DNA of 64,000 nucleotides from NCBI RefSeq assembly GCF_015234585.1, contig NZ_JADFCM010000008.1:1116001-1180000 (forward strand). Reading direction: 5' to 3'. Each line of letters opens with the position of its first letter. Position 1 is the first letter of the stretch. Positions 17,510-26,944 of the stretch are shown in pieces. The notes under the pieces were generated by a model, which was not told the origin of the DNA, did not search any database, and saw nothing but the letters and a program-made list of their open reading frames with translations. This stretch comes from Pseudalkalibacillus hwajinpoensis. GTDB taxonomy: Bacteria; Bacillota; Bacilli; Bacillales; Guptibacillaceae. Both the position numbers and the translations under genes were made by a program.

Positions 17510-18511
17510 TTGAAAATGAGACTTGCAATTGACGCAATGGGTGGAGACAACGCACCTGATGCCATCATAGATGGTGTATATGAAGCAATTGAAGCATTTA
17601 GTGATTTGTCTGTAACGATTGTAGGAGACGAAACTAAAATCAATCCGCTATTAAAAGGAAACATGGATCGAATCACGGTATTACATACGGAAGAATACAT
17701 ATCATCAGACGATCAACCAGTAAAAGCTGTTCGACGAAAGAAAAACGCTTCGATGGTTTTAGCCGTGAACGAAGTAAAGGAAGGTCGGGCAGATGCGGCT
17801 ATATCAGCTGGTAATACTGGTGCGTTAATGGCAGCAGGATTGCTTTACCTCGGCCGTATTAAGGGCATTGATCGTCCAGGATTAGCTCCTACGCTCCCAA
17901 CAATTGACGAAGCTGGTTTTGTGCTACTTGATGTTGGCGCCAATATGGATGCGAAACCAGAGCACCTTCTCCAATACGCTCATATGGGCTCGGTTTATGC
18001 AGAGAAAGTACGAGGTATCGAGAACCCTCGCATAGGTCTTTTGAACATTGGAACAGAAGAAGGTAAAGGGAATGAGCTAAGCAAACAGGCCTTTTCACTG
18101 CTTCAAGAAAGTGGATTGAACTTTGTTGGAAACGTAGAGTCAAGGGACATTCTTGGTAATGAAGCGGATGTCGTCGTCTGTGATGGGTTCTCAGGGAATC
18201 TAGTATTAAAGACGATTGAAGGAACGGCTCTCACAATGTTTAAGATGCTAAAAGAAGAGCTCACAAGCTCATTTACAAGTAAATTAGCAGCAGGAGTATT
18301 AAAACCGAAGCTGAAGAATTTAAGTACGAAGCTAGATTATTCAGAGTACGGTGGCGCAGGCTTATTTGGTCTAAACGCTCCTGTTATTAAAGCGCACGGA
18401 TCTTCAAATGGAAGAGCTGTTTTCAGTGCGATTAAACAAGCTAGAACGATGGTCACTGGAAATGTTGTGACCGCCATTCAATCATCTCTTGTTAAAGAGG
18501 AAGGAGAGTAA
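17510..18511 (+). CDS. plsX: Phosphate acyltransferase PlsX
   Basis: Makes acyl-phosphate from acyl-ACP, the first step of phosphatidic acid synthesis with PlsY. The 333-residue protein has DAMGGDN at the N-terminus, [20 protein letters not shown] and a YGGAGLFGL loop. Two starts are possible: TTG at 17510, six bases after AGGGA, or ATG at 17516, which gives the commoner MRLAID start. It is preceded by fapR and followed by fabD after 2 bp. Confidence 0.95.
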   Translation: MKMRLAIDAMGGDNAPDAIIDGVYEAIEAFSDLSVTIVGDETKINPLLKGNMDRITVLHTEEYISSDDQPVKAVRRKKNASMVLAVNEVKEGRADAAISAGNTGALMAAGLLYLGRIKGIDRPGLAPTLPTIDEAGFVLLDVGANMDAKPEHLLQYAHMGSVYAEKVRGIENPRIGLLNIGTEEGKGNELSKQAFSLLQESGLNFVGNVESRDILGNEADVVVCDGFSGNLVLKTIEGTALTMFKMLKEELTSSFTSKLAAGVLKPKLKNLSTKLDYSEYGGAGLFGLNAPVIKAHGSSNGRAVFSAIKQARTMVTGNVVTAIQSSLVKEEGE

Positions 18512-18513
18512 TT

Positions 18514-19455
18514 ATGGGTAAAACAGCCTTTTTATTCCCCGGCCAAGGTTCACAGGCAGTCGGGATGGGACAGGATTTTATGGAAGCTTATTCTGTATCG
18601 AAAGATGTATTTACAGAAGCGGATCATCGCCTAAACTTTGAATTAACTAAATTGATTATGAACGGTCCAATTGAGACGCTAACGAGAACGGAAAATGCAC
18701 AGCCTGCTCTTGTGACAACGAGCGTAGCAGTTCTTGAAGCTCTTCGCGAAAAAGGCATTACAGCTGATTATACGGCTGGTCATAGTCTTGGGGAATATTC
18801 TGCCCTCGTCGCTTCAGGTGCTCTATCCTTTTCCGATGCCGTTTTTGCGGTTAGAAACCGGGGGCTTTATATGGAAGAAGCAGTTCCTTCAGGTGAAGGT
18901 GCAATGGCAGCGATTATGGGAATGGAGCGAGAGGAGTTACAACAAGTAGTTGATGAGGTATCGGCTTCTACTGATACTGTGCAGCTTGCAAACCTAAATA
19001 GTCCTGGACAAATTGTCATTTCAGGCGCCAAAGCAGGTGTTGAGAAAGCTTCAGAAGTAGCAAAAGAGAAGGGCGCTAGGCGGGTGATTCCACTTCAAGT
19101 AAGTGGGCCGTTCCACTCTAGTCTTATGAAGCCTGCTGCAGATCAGCTATCTGGCATACTTGAAGCAATTGATATAAAGGATGCATCGATTCCGGTCATT
19201 GCTAACGTAACGGCTGAACCATCTACTTCTGCTGAAGAGATTCAGAACCACTTATTGGAGCAAATCTATTCACCCGTTCTATGGGAAGATACGGTAAGAA
19301 AACTAATGGACCTTGGTGTTGATACGTTTATTGAAATTGGTCCAGGTAATGTTCTTTCAGGTCTAGTCAAAAAGGTTAACCGTCGTGCATCTGTTCATGC
19401 AGTCGGAACTCCAGAACAACTCGATCAACTCATTGCTAAGTTAGGAGAGGAATAA
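18514..19455 (+). CDS. fabD: Malonyl-CoA:ACP transacylase
   Basis: Loads malonyl units onto acyl carrier protein for fatty acid elongation. The 313-residue protein shows FPGQGSQ, the active-site GHSLGEYSAL with nucleophilic Ser, and the conserved His in SGPFHSSLM. It starts after GGAGAG at the end of plsX and is followed by fabG after 3 bp. Its substrate malonyl-CoA is also the FapR effector. Confidence 0.96.
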   Translation: MGKTAFLFPGQGSQAVGMGQDFMEAYSVSKDVFTEADHRLNFELTKLIMNGPIETLTRTENAQPALVTTSVAVLEALREKGITADYTAGHSLGEYSALVASGALSFSDAVFAVRNRGLYMEEAVPSGEGAMAAIMGMEREELQQVVDEVSASTDTVQLANLNSPGQIVISGAKAGVEKASEVAKEKGARRVIPLQVSGPFHSSLMKPAADQLSGILEAIDIKDASIPVIANVTAEPSTSAEEIQNHLLEQIYSPVLWEDTVRKLMDLGVDTFIEIGPGNVLSGLVKKVNRRASVHAVGTPEQLDQLIAKLGEE

Positions 19456-19458
19456 ACG

Positions 19459-20199
19459 ATGGCTGAAAATAAAACGGCTCTAGTAACAGGAGCCTCCCGA
19501 GGTATTGGACGCGCAATTGCATTAGAGCTTGCTAAAGAGGGCATGAACATAGCTGTCAATTATGCAGGAAGTGAAGCGAAAGCAAATAGCGTTGTAGACG
19601 AAATTAAAGCAGCTGGTGGAAATGCGATTGCGATTAAAGCAAACGTAGCAAGCATGGAAGAAGTTCAGGGCATGATTAAGGAAGTTGTTTCAACTTTCGG
19701 AAGTCTTGAGGTGCTTGTGAATAATGCCGGCATTACACGTGATAATCTCATTATGCGTATGAAGGAAGAAGAGTGGGATTCCGTTATCGACACAAACTTA
19801 AAAGGTGTCTTTAACTGTACGAAGTCCGTTACTCGTCAAATGATGAAACAGCGTTATGGTCGCATTGTAAACGTAGCATCTGTCGTTGGTGTAGCTGGGA
19901 ATGCAGGTCAAGCTAACTATGTAGCAGCGAAAGCAGGCGTAATCGGTTTAACGAAAACAACTGCTAAAGAGCTTGCTAGTCGCAACATTACGGTTAATGC
20001 TCTTGCGCCTGGTTTCATCGAAACTGATATGACAGACGAACTTTCTGATGAAGTGAAAAGCGGAATGAAAGGTCAAATTCCACTTGGAAGACTCGGTGCA
20101 GCTGAGGACATCGCTAAAGCAACGAAATTTCTCGTTTCTGACGATGCCAATTATATTACAGGTCAAACGCTTCATATTGACGGCGGCATGATCATGTAA
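19459..20199 (+). CDS. fabG: 3-oxoacyl-ACP reductase
   Basis: An NADPH-dependent short-chain dehydrogenase that performs the first reduction of fatty acid elongation. The 246-residue protein has the cofactor motif [21 protein letters not shown], the active-site Ser in NVASVVG, YVAAKAG with catalytic Tyr and Lys, and the C-terminal GGMIM. It follows fabD closely. Beyond it a candidate internal promoter precedes acpP. Confidence 0.96.
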   Translation: MAENKTALVTGASRGIGRAIALELAKEGMNIAVNYAGSEAKANSVVDEIKAAGGNAIAIKANVASMEEVQGMIKEVVSTFGSLEVLVNNAGITRDNLIMRMKEEEWDSVIDTNLKGVFNCTKSVTRQMMKQRYGRIVNVASVVGVAGNAGQANYVAAKAGVIGLTKTTAKELASRNITVNALAPGFIETDMTDELSDEVKSGMKGQIPLGRLGAAEDIAKATKFLVSDDANYITGQTLHIDGGMIM

Positions 20200-20238
20200 C
20201 TTTTTCAACAACATCTAGTTTTTTTGTTTTATATATCC

Positions 20239-20244
20239 TATAAT
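20239..20244 (+). promoter_or_regulatory. Possible internal promoter (-10 box) for acpP
   Basis: A perfect TATAAT stands 22 bp before the acpP start, within an AT-rich 67-bp gap. No good -35 is found at 16-18 bp. It may let acpP be made at a higher level than the upstream fab genes. Confidence 0.4.
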
Positions 20245-20266
20245 AGCTTGAGGGGAGGTGAGTCTA

Positions 20267-20500
20267 ATGGCAGATACACTAGAGCGTGTAACAAAAATTA
20301 TTGTTGATCGTCTTGGAGTTGAAGAATCTGAAATTAAACCAGAAGCTTCTTTCAAAGACGACCTTGGTGCCGATTCCCTTGATGTAGTGGAATTAGTCAT
20401 GGAACTTGAAGATGAATTTGATCTTGAAATTTCCGATGAAGATGCTGAGAAAATTGTAACAGTTGGCGATGTAATTGATTACATAAACAGCCATCAATAA
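20267..20500 (+). CDS. acpP: Acyl carrier protein
   Basis: The 77-residue carrier of growing acyl chains. The 4'-phosphopantetheine attachment Ser lies in [10 protein letters not shown], and the protein is strongly acidic. The ATG at 20267 is preferred over the in-frame GTG at 20258 because GGGGAGGTG lies seven bases upstream and gives the standard MADTLERV start. Two hairpins follow the gene. Confidence 0.97.
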   Translation: MADTLERVTKIIVDRLGVEESEIKPEASFKDDLGADSLDVVELVMELEDEFDLEISDEDAEKIVTVGDVIDYINSHQ

Positions 20501-20501
20501 T

Positions 20502-20557
20502 CTTCAGGATCACCCTGAAGTTGTGGAATAAACCTCGCTAGCCTGGGGGTTTATTCC
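20502..20557 (+). terminator. Tandem hairpins after acpP
   Basis: The first stem is CTTCAGG/CCTGAAG (20502-20520). The second is GGAATAAACC/GGTTTATTCC (20525-20557), with a moderately T-rich end. Together they probably end the fab operon or reduce read-through into rnc. Confidence 0.6.
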
Positions 20558-20615
20558 TCTTAATGATTAAAGCTCCAGAGTACAAAGAGGATAGTGATAA
20601 GTCGTGGAGGTATCT

Positions 20616-21407
20616 ATGTCCAAATCAAAACATTCACCAAAAACGAGAGCCAGACGTTTCAAACCTAAGCATTCACGACAACTCGTGGTTGGAGAGGCAA
20701 TCAGATCGCAATTCACTGCTTTTCAAAAGGAAATTGGTGTATCGTTCGAAAATGAACAGCTTCTTTTTCAAGCTTTTACCCATTCATCCTATGTGAATGA
20801 GCATCGACTGCATCCGCAGATGGATAATGAACGTCTTGAATTTCTTGGAGATGCCGTACTTGAGCTTACGATATCAAGATACTTATATGAAAAGTACCCG
20901 AATATGAGTGAAGGCCAGCTAACGAAGCTAAGAGCCGCAATTGTTTGTGAACCATCACTTGTTCAGTTTGCAAATGACATGAATTTTGGACATCTCGTGC
21001 TTCTTGGCAAAGGAGAAGAGATGACGGGTGGTAGAATGCGCCCTGCCCTTCTTGCTGATGTATTCGAGTCATTCGTCTGTGCTTTGTATCTTGATCAAGG
21101 TCTTGAAGTCGTCTTTGAATTTCTTGAGAAGTTTGTTTATCCCAAAATTAACGCCGGTGCTTTTTCTCATGTGATGGATTATAAAAGCCAGCTTCAGGAA
21201 GTTATTCAGCGTGAAAGCCTTGGCGTGATTGATTACGTTATTACCGATGAAAAAGGACCCGCACATAACAGAGAGTTCTCCTCGAAAGTTATGTTAAATG
21301 GAAGTGATCTTGGTGTTGGGGTCGGACGCTCAAAGAAAGAAGCCGAACAAATGGCTGCTCAAAAAGCACTTATAAACTTAAAAGATCGTAATGAAAAAGA
21401 ATCCTGA
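20616..21407 (+). CDS. rnc: Ribonuclease III
   Basis: A double-strand-specific endoribonuclease for rRNA and small cytoplasmic RNA processing. The signature [14 protein letters not shown] holds the metal-binding residues; a second acidic cluster is [16 protein letters not shown]-terminal double-stranded-RNA-binding domain (about 190-260, ending [14 protein letters not shown]) follows. ATG at 20616 has GTGGAGG five bases upstream, giving 263 residues, slightly longer than B. subtilis because of a basic N-terminal tail. Confidence 0.95.
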   Translation: MSKSKHSPKTRARRFKPKHSRQLVVGEAIRSQFTAFQKEIGVSFENEQLLFQAFTHSSYVNEHRLHPQMDNERLEFLGDAVLELTISRYLYEKYPNMSEGQLTKLRAAIVCEPSLVQFANDMNFGHLVLLGKGEEMTGGRMRPALLADVFESFVCALYLDQGLEVVFEFLEKFVYPKINAGAFSHVMDYKSQLQEVIQRESLGVIDYVITDEKGPAHNREFSSKVMLNGSDLGVGVGRSKKEAEQMAAQKALINLKDRNEKES

Positions 21408-21424
21408 TCCCAGGATTCTTTTTC
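21393..21424. terminator. Bidirectional terminator overlapping the rnc stop
   Basis: The stem GAAAAAGAATCCTG/CAGGATTCTTTTTC has a four-base loop and T-tracts on both strands. It serves rnc on the plus strand and the convergent DUF1128 gene on the minus strand. Confidence 0.88.
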
Positions 21425-21453
21425 ATTAGATTCATTCTCTTTTAACTAACGAT

Positions 21454-21678
21454 TTAGGATGCGCGCAATTTGCCTAGTTCAGCTAAGATTGCCTGCATTT
21501 CTGCAACACTAAGTGATTGTTTTTTGTTTAACATCACATAGATTTCATGAATATCTTCATAAGAAGATAAATCGAATGATTCTGGCTTAATCATGCCAGA
21601 ATTGATCACCTGCATTTTTTCTTTAATGCTCTCGACCATAAATGCTAGATTTTCTTCAGATTTAATGGAAAGATCCAT
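21454..21678 (-). CDS. DUF1128 family protein (YfkK-like), function unknown
   Basis: A 74-residue acidic, helical small protein resembling the DUF1128/YfkK family of Bacillaceae: DLSIKSEEN near the start, IKEKMQVINSG, YEDIHEIY and MQAILAELGKL. The start at 21678 (MDLSIK) has AGGTG six bases upstream; an in-frame GTG at 21687 is an alternative. In B. subtilis yfkK lies elsewhere. Here the gene sits on the opposite strand between rnc and smc, so it looks relocated. No function can be given. Confidence 0.75.
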   Translation of the reverse strand: MDLSIKSEENLAFMVESIKEKMQVINSGMIKPESFDLSSYEDIHEIYVMLNKKQSLSVAEMQAILAELGKLRAS

Positions 21679-21712
21679 TCGTAACACCTGCCTTATTCAT
21701 TTGACTTAATTA

Positions 21713-21730
21713 ATGACGACATGTCGCCAT
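21713..21730. promoter_or_regulatory. 18-bp near-palindrome upstream of the DUF1128 gene
   Basis: The site ATGACGACATGTCGCCAT is symmetric about ACATGT with one mismatched pair. It lies 35 bp upstream of the minus-strand DUF1128 start and about 190 bp before smc. It may be an operator; no known regulator motif was recognised. Confidence 0.35.
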
Positions 21731-21923
21731 GCTATGTACCATTTCCCAATTAAGTAACAATGAGAGAATCATTGTCTTGCTTTAGGGTTTTCCTTATTGT
21801 AACATGTCTCAGCTCAGTATCGTAGAGGTCATTGTTTTATGATAAAATAAGACAGTTAGTGATAAAAGTAAACCAAACGTTTTGATTCGCATACATAGAT
21901 GAAACAGATGAGGGGGAAAGATG

Positions 21924-24900
21924 ATGTTCCTCAAACGATTAGATGTAGTCGGCTTTAAGTCATTCGCCGATCGTATTTCAGTTGAGTTTGTCCCAGGAGT
22001 AACATCAGTTGTCGGCCCGAACGGGAGCGGCAAAAGTAATATAAATGACGCCATTCGCTGGGTACTTGGTGAACAATCAGCCAAGTCACTTAGAGGCGCT
22101 AAAATGGAAGATATCATTTTCGCAGGTAGCGATACGAGAAAAGCGGTCAACTTAGCAGAAGTAACGCTTACGCTTGATAATACAAATCAATATCTACCGA
22201 TTGACTATAATGAGGTTAGTGTCACAAGACGTGTATATCGATCAGGAGATAGCGAGTATTTATTAAATAACCAAACATGTCGTTTAAAAGATATCATTGA
22301 GCTCTTCATGGATTCTGGGTTAGGGAAAGAATCATTTTCCATTATTGGTCAAGGTAGAATTGAAGAGATTCTTAGTAGCAAATCTGAAGAACGTCGCAAG
22401 ATTTTTGAAGAAGCTGCGGGCGTGTTGAAATATAAAACCCGCAAGACGAAGGCGGAAACTCGTTTAAAAGAGACGGAAGATAACCTCCATCGCGTCGAGG
22501 ATATTCTTTATGAGCTGGAGGATCAAGTTGAACCACTCCGCATGCAGGCATCGATCGCCAAAGATTACTTGCAAAAGCGAGAAGACTTGGAAAAGATTGA
22601 AGCGGCACTAACGGTTCATGAAATTGAAGAGTATCATCAATCATGGAAGCAAAAGAAAGCTGAATTGGATTCGTTAAAGGAGAGAGAAAGCAGTCTCGGC
22701 GATTCCATTAAGGTTAAGAAAGAAGAGCTAACGAATATCAGATTGAAGCTTGATCAGTCTGAGAGTAATTTAGAAGCTTATCAGCAGCAGCTCCTTGATA
22801 CGAGTGAAGAGTTAGAGAAGCTTGAAGGAAAGAAAGAAGTGCTTAAGGAACGGAAAAAAAATGCGCATCAAAATCGCACTAATTTGAGTGAGCGTATTAC
22901 GTTTTTACAAGAGAAAAAAAGTTATTATGAGAAAGAAATTGAGCATCACTATAAACGCTTTGATCAGCAAAAGAAAGAATTAAGTGACTTAAAGGCCAGT
23001 CTTAAAAAAGAAACAGAGCTTCTTTCTGATATTGAGCAAGACATTGAACAAGAACTTGATCGTATGAAATCGGATTACTTCGAGCTACTTAACGAACAAG
23101 CGTCGATTCGAAACGAAAACCGCTATCTTCAAGATCAGCTTTCTGTTCTTAATCAGCGTAAGGAGCGACTGGATGGAGATAATCATAAATACATTGAAGA
23201 ACGAAGCGCTGTGGACGAAAAGAAAGAGGAGCGTTCTGCAAAGTTAGCCGAATCCAAGAAGCTACTTGAAGCGCACGTGTCACGCTTTTATAAAAGCAAG
23301 CATGACGTGGAAGAGAAAAAGAAAGAGCTTGGTGAGAAAGAATCTAAGCTTTATCAAGCTTATCAATATATTCAACAATATAAGTCTAAGAAAGAAATGT
23401 TAGAAGAAATGCAGGACGATTATGCTGGTTTCTTCCAGGGTGTTAAAGAAGTACTCAAAGCTCGCGAAGACCTTACCGGGATTGAAGGGGCAGTTGCGGA
23501 ACTAATAACAGTACCTAAAGATGTAGAGACAGCGCTTGAAACGGCCCTTGGCGGTGCGATGCAGAATGTCGTTGTTCGTGATGAGGCTGCAGGAAGACAG
23601 GCGATCTCATTCTTGAAGAAGAACCGTTCCGGAAGAGCCACCTTCCTTCCACTCTCAGTCGTGAAATCAAGAAAAATTTCGAACTATGATTTAGAACGTG
23701 TTAAGCAAAATGAAGCTTTCGTAGGCGTGGCTTCCGAACTCATCACGTACGATCCGAAGTACCAGGCAGTGATGGAGAACTTATTAGGCTCTGTTCTCGT
23801 AGCTAAAGACCTAAAGGGTGCAAACGAACTTGCAAAAATCATGCAATATCGAACGCGCATCGTAACCCTTGAAGGAGATGTGGTTAATCCAGGCGGTTCT
23901 ATGAGCGGAGGTAGTGTTAAGCAAAAATCATCATCGCTTCTAAGTCGTCAGCGAGATCTTGAACTACTGATCAACAAGCTTGATGATATGCAGAAGAAGA
24001 CCGCTGTAGCCGAGCAGGAGATTAAGCAGGATAAAGCAATATTAGCTGATCTTGAAGAGAATCTTGATGAAATGCGTGAACGAGGAGAGAATCTTAGACT
24101 TGAAGAACAGTCTCTTCTTGGTGATTTGAGAGCAATTGAAGGAGACGAACGGAACACAAACGAACGTCTGCAGCTATACGATCGAGAGAAGAAAGCGATC
24201 GATGAGGAAGTAGAAACTCATCAGAAGCGGCACGTGTATTTGACCGAACGTCTTGAGGTGATTACTCAACAAGCAGAAGAACTTGAGGGTAAGATCGAGA
24301 ACCTGACTGCTAAGAAACAAACGCAGCAAACGTCTCGTGAGACGATTCAAACTGAGATAACAGACCTTAAAGTGAAAGTGGCGGAGCACCAGCAATCATT
24401 CCAGAATCAGAAAGAGACGCTGGACCGCTTAACGTCTGAACAAAATGAAACGAATGCTCAGCTAACCGAAACAACCGAAGAATTTACGCTCCTATCAGAA
24501 GCAATGTCTTCCAATTCTAATGGTGAGGAGAAGCTTGACCAAAATATCGTCTCATTCCGATCTGAGAAAGAGAAGCTTCTTACAACACTACAGAATGAAC
24601 GTGAAGTGAAGGTATCTTTACAACAGGAGATTGAATCTATCAGTAGCAAGCTCGATCTATTAATCGCAGAGGAAAAGCAGCTTTCGGGATTAATGCAGGC
24701 CGTTGAGGTGCGGATTAACAGACTTGATGTAGAACTTGAGAACAGGTTAGCTATTTTAAGTGAAGAGTATGGACTGACTTATGAAGCGGCGAAAGAAAAG
24801 CACATTCTTACACTGGAACCTGAAGATGCTAAGCGTAAGCTAAAGCTCATTAAGCTAGAAATTGATGAGCTTGGTACCGTTAATCTTGGTGCGATAGATG

Positions 24901-25487
24901 AGTATGAACGAGTGAATGATCGCTATACGTTTCTTAGTGAACAGCAAGCGGATCTTCTTCAAGCGAAAAAAACATTGTATGATGTGATCGAGGAAATGGA
25001 TCAAGAAATGAAAAAGCGCTTTGAAGATACATTTACTAAAATACGAGCGCAGTTCCAAATTGTCTTCAAGGAATTGTTTGGTGGAGGTAAAGCAGATCTC
25101 GTACTAACGGATCCGGATAATCTTCTTTCAACAGGCGTGGATATATTAGCACAACCGCCAGGGAAGAAACTTCAACATTTAGCGCTTCTATCGGGAGGAG
25201 AACGAGCTTTCACGGCCATCGCTCTCTTATTCTCGATTTTAAAAGTTCGACCTGTTCCGTTTTGCGTTCTGGATGAAGTAGAAGCAGCGCTAGACGATGC
25301 GAACGTCAATCGATTTGCGAAATATTTAAAGCAATTTAGTGAAAAAACGCAGTTTATTGTGATTACACACAGAAAAGGTACAATGGAAGAGTCTGATGTT
25401 CTATATGGCGTTACAATGCAAGAGTCAGGTGTATCTCGACTCGTTTCCGTTAGACTTGAAGAATCGAAGCAATTAATATCGCAATAA
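21924..25487 (+). CDS. smc: Chromosome partition protein SMC
   Basis: The condensin ATPase that organises and segregates the chromosome with ScpA and ScpB. The 1187-residue protein has Walker A GPNGSGKSN at about residue 31-39 and two long coiled coils. The hinge (about 500-670) contains the conserved GGSMSGGS. The C-terminal ATPase half carries the signature LSGGERA and Walker B CVLDEVEAALD. ATG at 21924 is preferred over the adjacent ATG at 21921: AGGGGG is then seven bases away and the protein begins MFLKRLDVVGFKSF as in B. subtilis. ftsY follows. Confidence 0.97.
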   Translation: MFLKRLDVVGFKSFADRISVEFVPGVTSVVGPNGSGKSNINDAIRWVLGEQSAKSLRGAKMEDIIFAGSDTRKAVNLAEVTLTLDNTNQYLPIDYNEVSVTRRVYRSGDSEYLLNNQTCRLKDIIELFMDSGLGKESFSIIGQGRIEEILSSKSEERRKIFEEAAGVLKYKTRKTKAETRLKETEDNLHRVEDILYELEDQVEPLRMQASIAKDYLQKREDLEKIEAALTVHEIEEYHQSWKQKKAELDSLKERESSLGDSIKVKKEELTNIRLKLDQSESNLEAYQQQLLDTSEELEKLEGKKEVLKERKKNAHQNRTNLSERITFLQEKKSYYEKEIEHHYKRFDQQKKELSDLKASLKKETELLSDIEQDIEQELDRMKSDYFELLNEQASIRNENRYLQDQLSVLNQRKERLDGDNHKYIEERSAVDEKKEERSAKLAESKKLLEAHVSRFYKSKHDVEEKKKELGEKESKLYQAYQYIQQYKSKKEMLEEMQDDYAGFFQGVKEVLKAREDLTGIEGAVAELITVPKDVETALETALGGAMQNVVVRDEAAGRQAISFLKKNRSGRATFLPLSVVKSRKISNYDLERVKQNEAFVGVASELITYDPKYQAVMENLLGSVLVAKDLKGANELAKIMQYRTRIVTLEGDVVNPGGSMSGGSVKQKSSSLLSRQRDLELLINKLDDMQKKTAVAEQEIKQDKAILADLEENLDEMRERGENLRLEEQSLLGDLRAIEGDERNTNERLQLYDREKKAIDEEVETHQKRHVYLTERLEVITQQAEELEGKIENLTAKKQTQQTSRETIQTEITDLKVKVAEHQQSFQNQKETLDRLTSEQNETNAQLTETTEEFTLLSEAMSSNSNGEEKLDQNIVSFRSEKEKLLTTLQNEREVKVSLQQEIESISSKLDLLIAEEKQLSGLMQAVEVRINRLDVELENRLAILSEEYGLTYEAAKEKHILTLEPEDAKRKLKLIKLEIDELGTVNLGAIDEYERVNDRYTFLSEQQADLLQAKKTLYDVIEEMDQEMKKRFEDTFTKIRAQFQIVFKELFGGGKADLVLTDPDNLLSTGVDILAQPPGKKLQHLALLSGGERAFTAIALLFSILKVRPVPFCVLDEVEAALDDANVNRFAKYLKQFSEKTQFIVITHRKGTMEESDVLYGVTMQESGVSRLVSVRLEESKQLISQ

Positions 25488-25505
25488 TGAGTAGGGGGAT
25501 TAAAC

Positions 25506-26501
25506 GTGAGTTTTTTTAAAAAGTTAAAAGACAAGTTCACAACACAAACAGATGAAGTAAGCGGGAAATTTAAAGACGGTCTTGAGAAAACACGAACGTC
25601 TTTCTCAACAAAAATGAATAACCTCGTAAAAAACTATCGCAAAGTTGATGAAGATTTTTTTGAAGAGCTAGAGGAGCTTCTTATCAGTGCCGATGTCGGT
25701 GTTGCGACTGTAATGGATCTCATTGACGTATTAAAAGATGAGGCGAGAACGCGTAACATTAAAGATACGAAAGAACTGCAAAGCGTCATTTCAGAAAAGT
25801 TAGCAGAACTTCTTCATAAGTCCGATGAAGATGGCTCTCTTAATGTACAAGAAGAAGGTTTAACGGTTTTCTTGTTCGTTGGAGTTAATGGGGTAGGAAA
25901 GACAACTACTATTGGAAAGCTCGCACATAAGTTTAAACAAGAAGGAAAGAAAGTGGTTCTTGCAGCGGGGGATACGTTCCGAGCAGGAGCAATTGAGCAA
26001 TTAGAAGTATGGGGTGAACGAGCTGAAGTTGATGTAATAAAACACCAAGCAGGCTCAGATCCAGCAGCAGTTGTTTTCGATGCTGTTCAATCTGCTAAAT
26101 CACGGAACGCAGATATATTGCTTTGTGATACAGCGGGGCGTCTTCAGAACAAAGTAAACCTTATGAATGAGCTCGAAAAAGTAAAACGTGTGATTCAACG
26201 TGAAGTACCATCGGGTCCACATGAGGTGATTCTTGTTCTAGATGCTACTACAGGACAGAATGCGATGAGTCAGGCGAAGCAATTTGGACAATCAACAGAC
26301 GTGTCTGGCATTGCGTTAACCAAGCTCGATGGAACAGCAAAAGGTGGAATCGTGCTTGCCATTCGACACGAACTTGATATCCCTGTTAAACTCGTAGGCC
26401 TAGGGGAGAAAATGGATGATTTGCAGGAGTTTGATCCTGATACATTCGTATACGGACTCTTCTCCTCTATCATTGAAGAAGAGGAAGAAAACGAAGAATA
26501 A
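25506..26501 (+). CDS. ftsY: Signal recognition particle receptor FtsY
   Basis: A membrane-associated GTPase that docks ribosome-SRP complexes at the translocon. It is 331 residues with a short basic/acidic N-terminal tail, an N domain, and a G domain with [24 protein letters not shown] and [10 protein letters not shown]. It starts at GTG 25506 with TAGGGGG upstream, 18 bp after smc. Its partner Ffh is 0.4 kb downstream. Confidence 0.96.
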   Translation: MSFFKKLKDKFTTQTDEVSGKFKDGLEKTRTSFSTKMNNLVKNYRKVDEDFFEELEELLISADVGVATVMDLIDVLKDEARTRNIKDTKELQSVISEKLAELLHKSDEDGSLNVQEEGLTVFLFVGVNGVGKTTTIGKLAHKFKQEGKKVVLAAGDTFRAGAIEQLEVWGERAEVDVIKHQAGSDPAAVVFDAVQSAKSRNADILLCDTAGRLQNKVNLMNELEKVKRVIQREVPSGPHEVILVLDATTGQNAMSQAKQFGQSTDVSGIALTKLDGTAKGGIVLAIRHELDIPVKLVGLGEKMDDLQEFDPDTFVYGLFSSIIEEEEENEE

Positions 26502-26531
26502 ATTCTAAATTATTTGTGTTAAGAAAAAATC

Positions 26532-26560
26532 TTGACAAATAAAATGACGCATAGTAATAT
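26532..26560 (+). promoter_or_regulatory. Sigma-A promoter of ylxM-ffh
   Basis: A consensus TTGACA (26532-26537), a 17-bp spacer and TAATAT (26555-26560), followed by an overlapping TATAAT. It lies 43 bp upstream of ylxM. Confidence 0.8.
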
Positions 26561-26602
26561 AATTAACGTAAAGGTGATTACCTTAACAAGGGGCTGTTAA
26601 CA

Positions 26603-26932
26603 ATGCTAGAGAAAACGATGAGAATTAACTCGTTATTCGACTTTTATCAGTCGCTTTTAACACCGAAACAACGTAATTATATGGCATTGTATTACCTTGA
26701 TGATTATTCACTTGGTGAAATCGCAGAAGAATTTCAAGTTAGCCGTCAGGCTGTCTATGATAACATTAAGCGAACTGAACAAATGATAGAAGAATATGAA
26801 GCAAAACTGTTGCTATTCGAGCGTTATATCAAAAGGCAAGAGCTGTTAGAAAAGCTTAGAGAAGCGATCGCGAGTGAGAATGAACACTCGAAGGCGCTGC
26901 CGTTGATTACATCGCTTGAAAAACTGGATTAG
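26603..26932 (+). CDS. ylxM: SRP-associated HTH protein YlxM
   Basis: A 109-residue protein always found with ffh in Firmicutes. It resembles sigma-70 region 4: a helix-turn-helix at about residues 34-55 ([21 protein letters not shown]) with acidic helices after it. It is reported to associate with the SRP in streptococci, and its precise role in Bacillus is not settled. ffh follows after 12 bp. Confidence 0.92.
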   Translation: MLEKTMRINSLFDFYQSLLTPKQRNYMALYYLDDYSLGEIAEEFQVSRQAVYDNIKRTEQMIEEYEAKLLLFERYIKRQELLEKLREAIASENEHSKALPLITSLEKLD

Positions 26933-26944
26933 GAGGCGGCGAAC

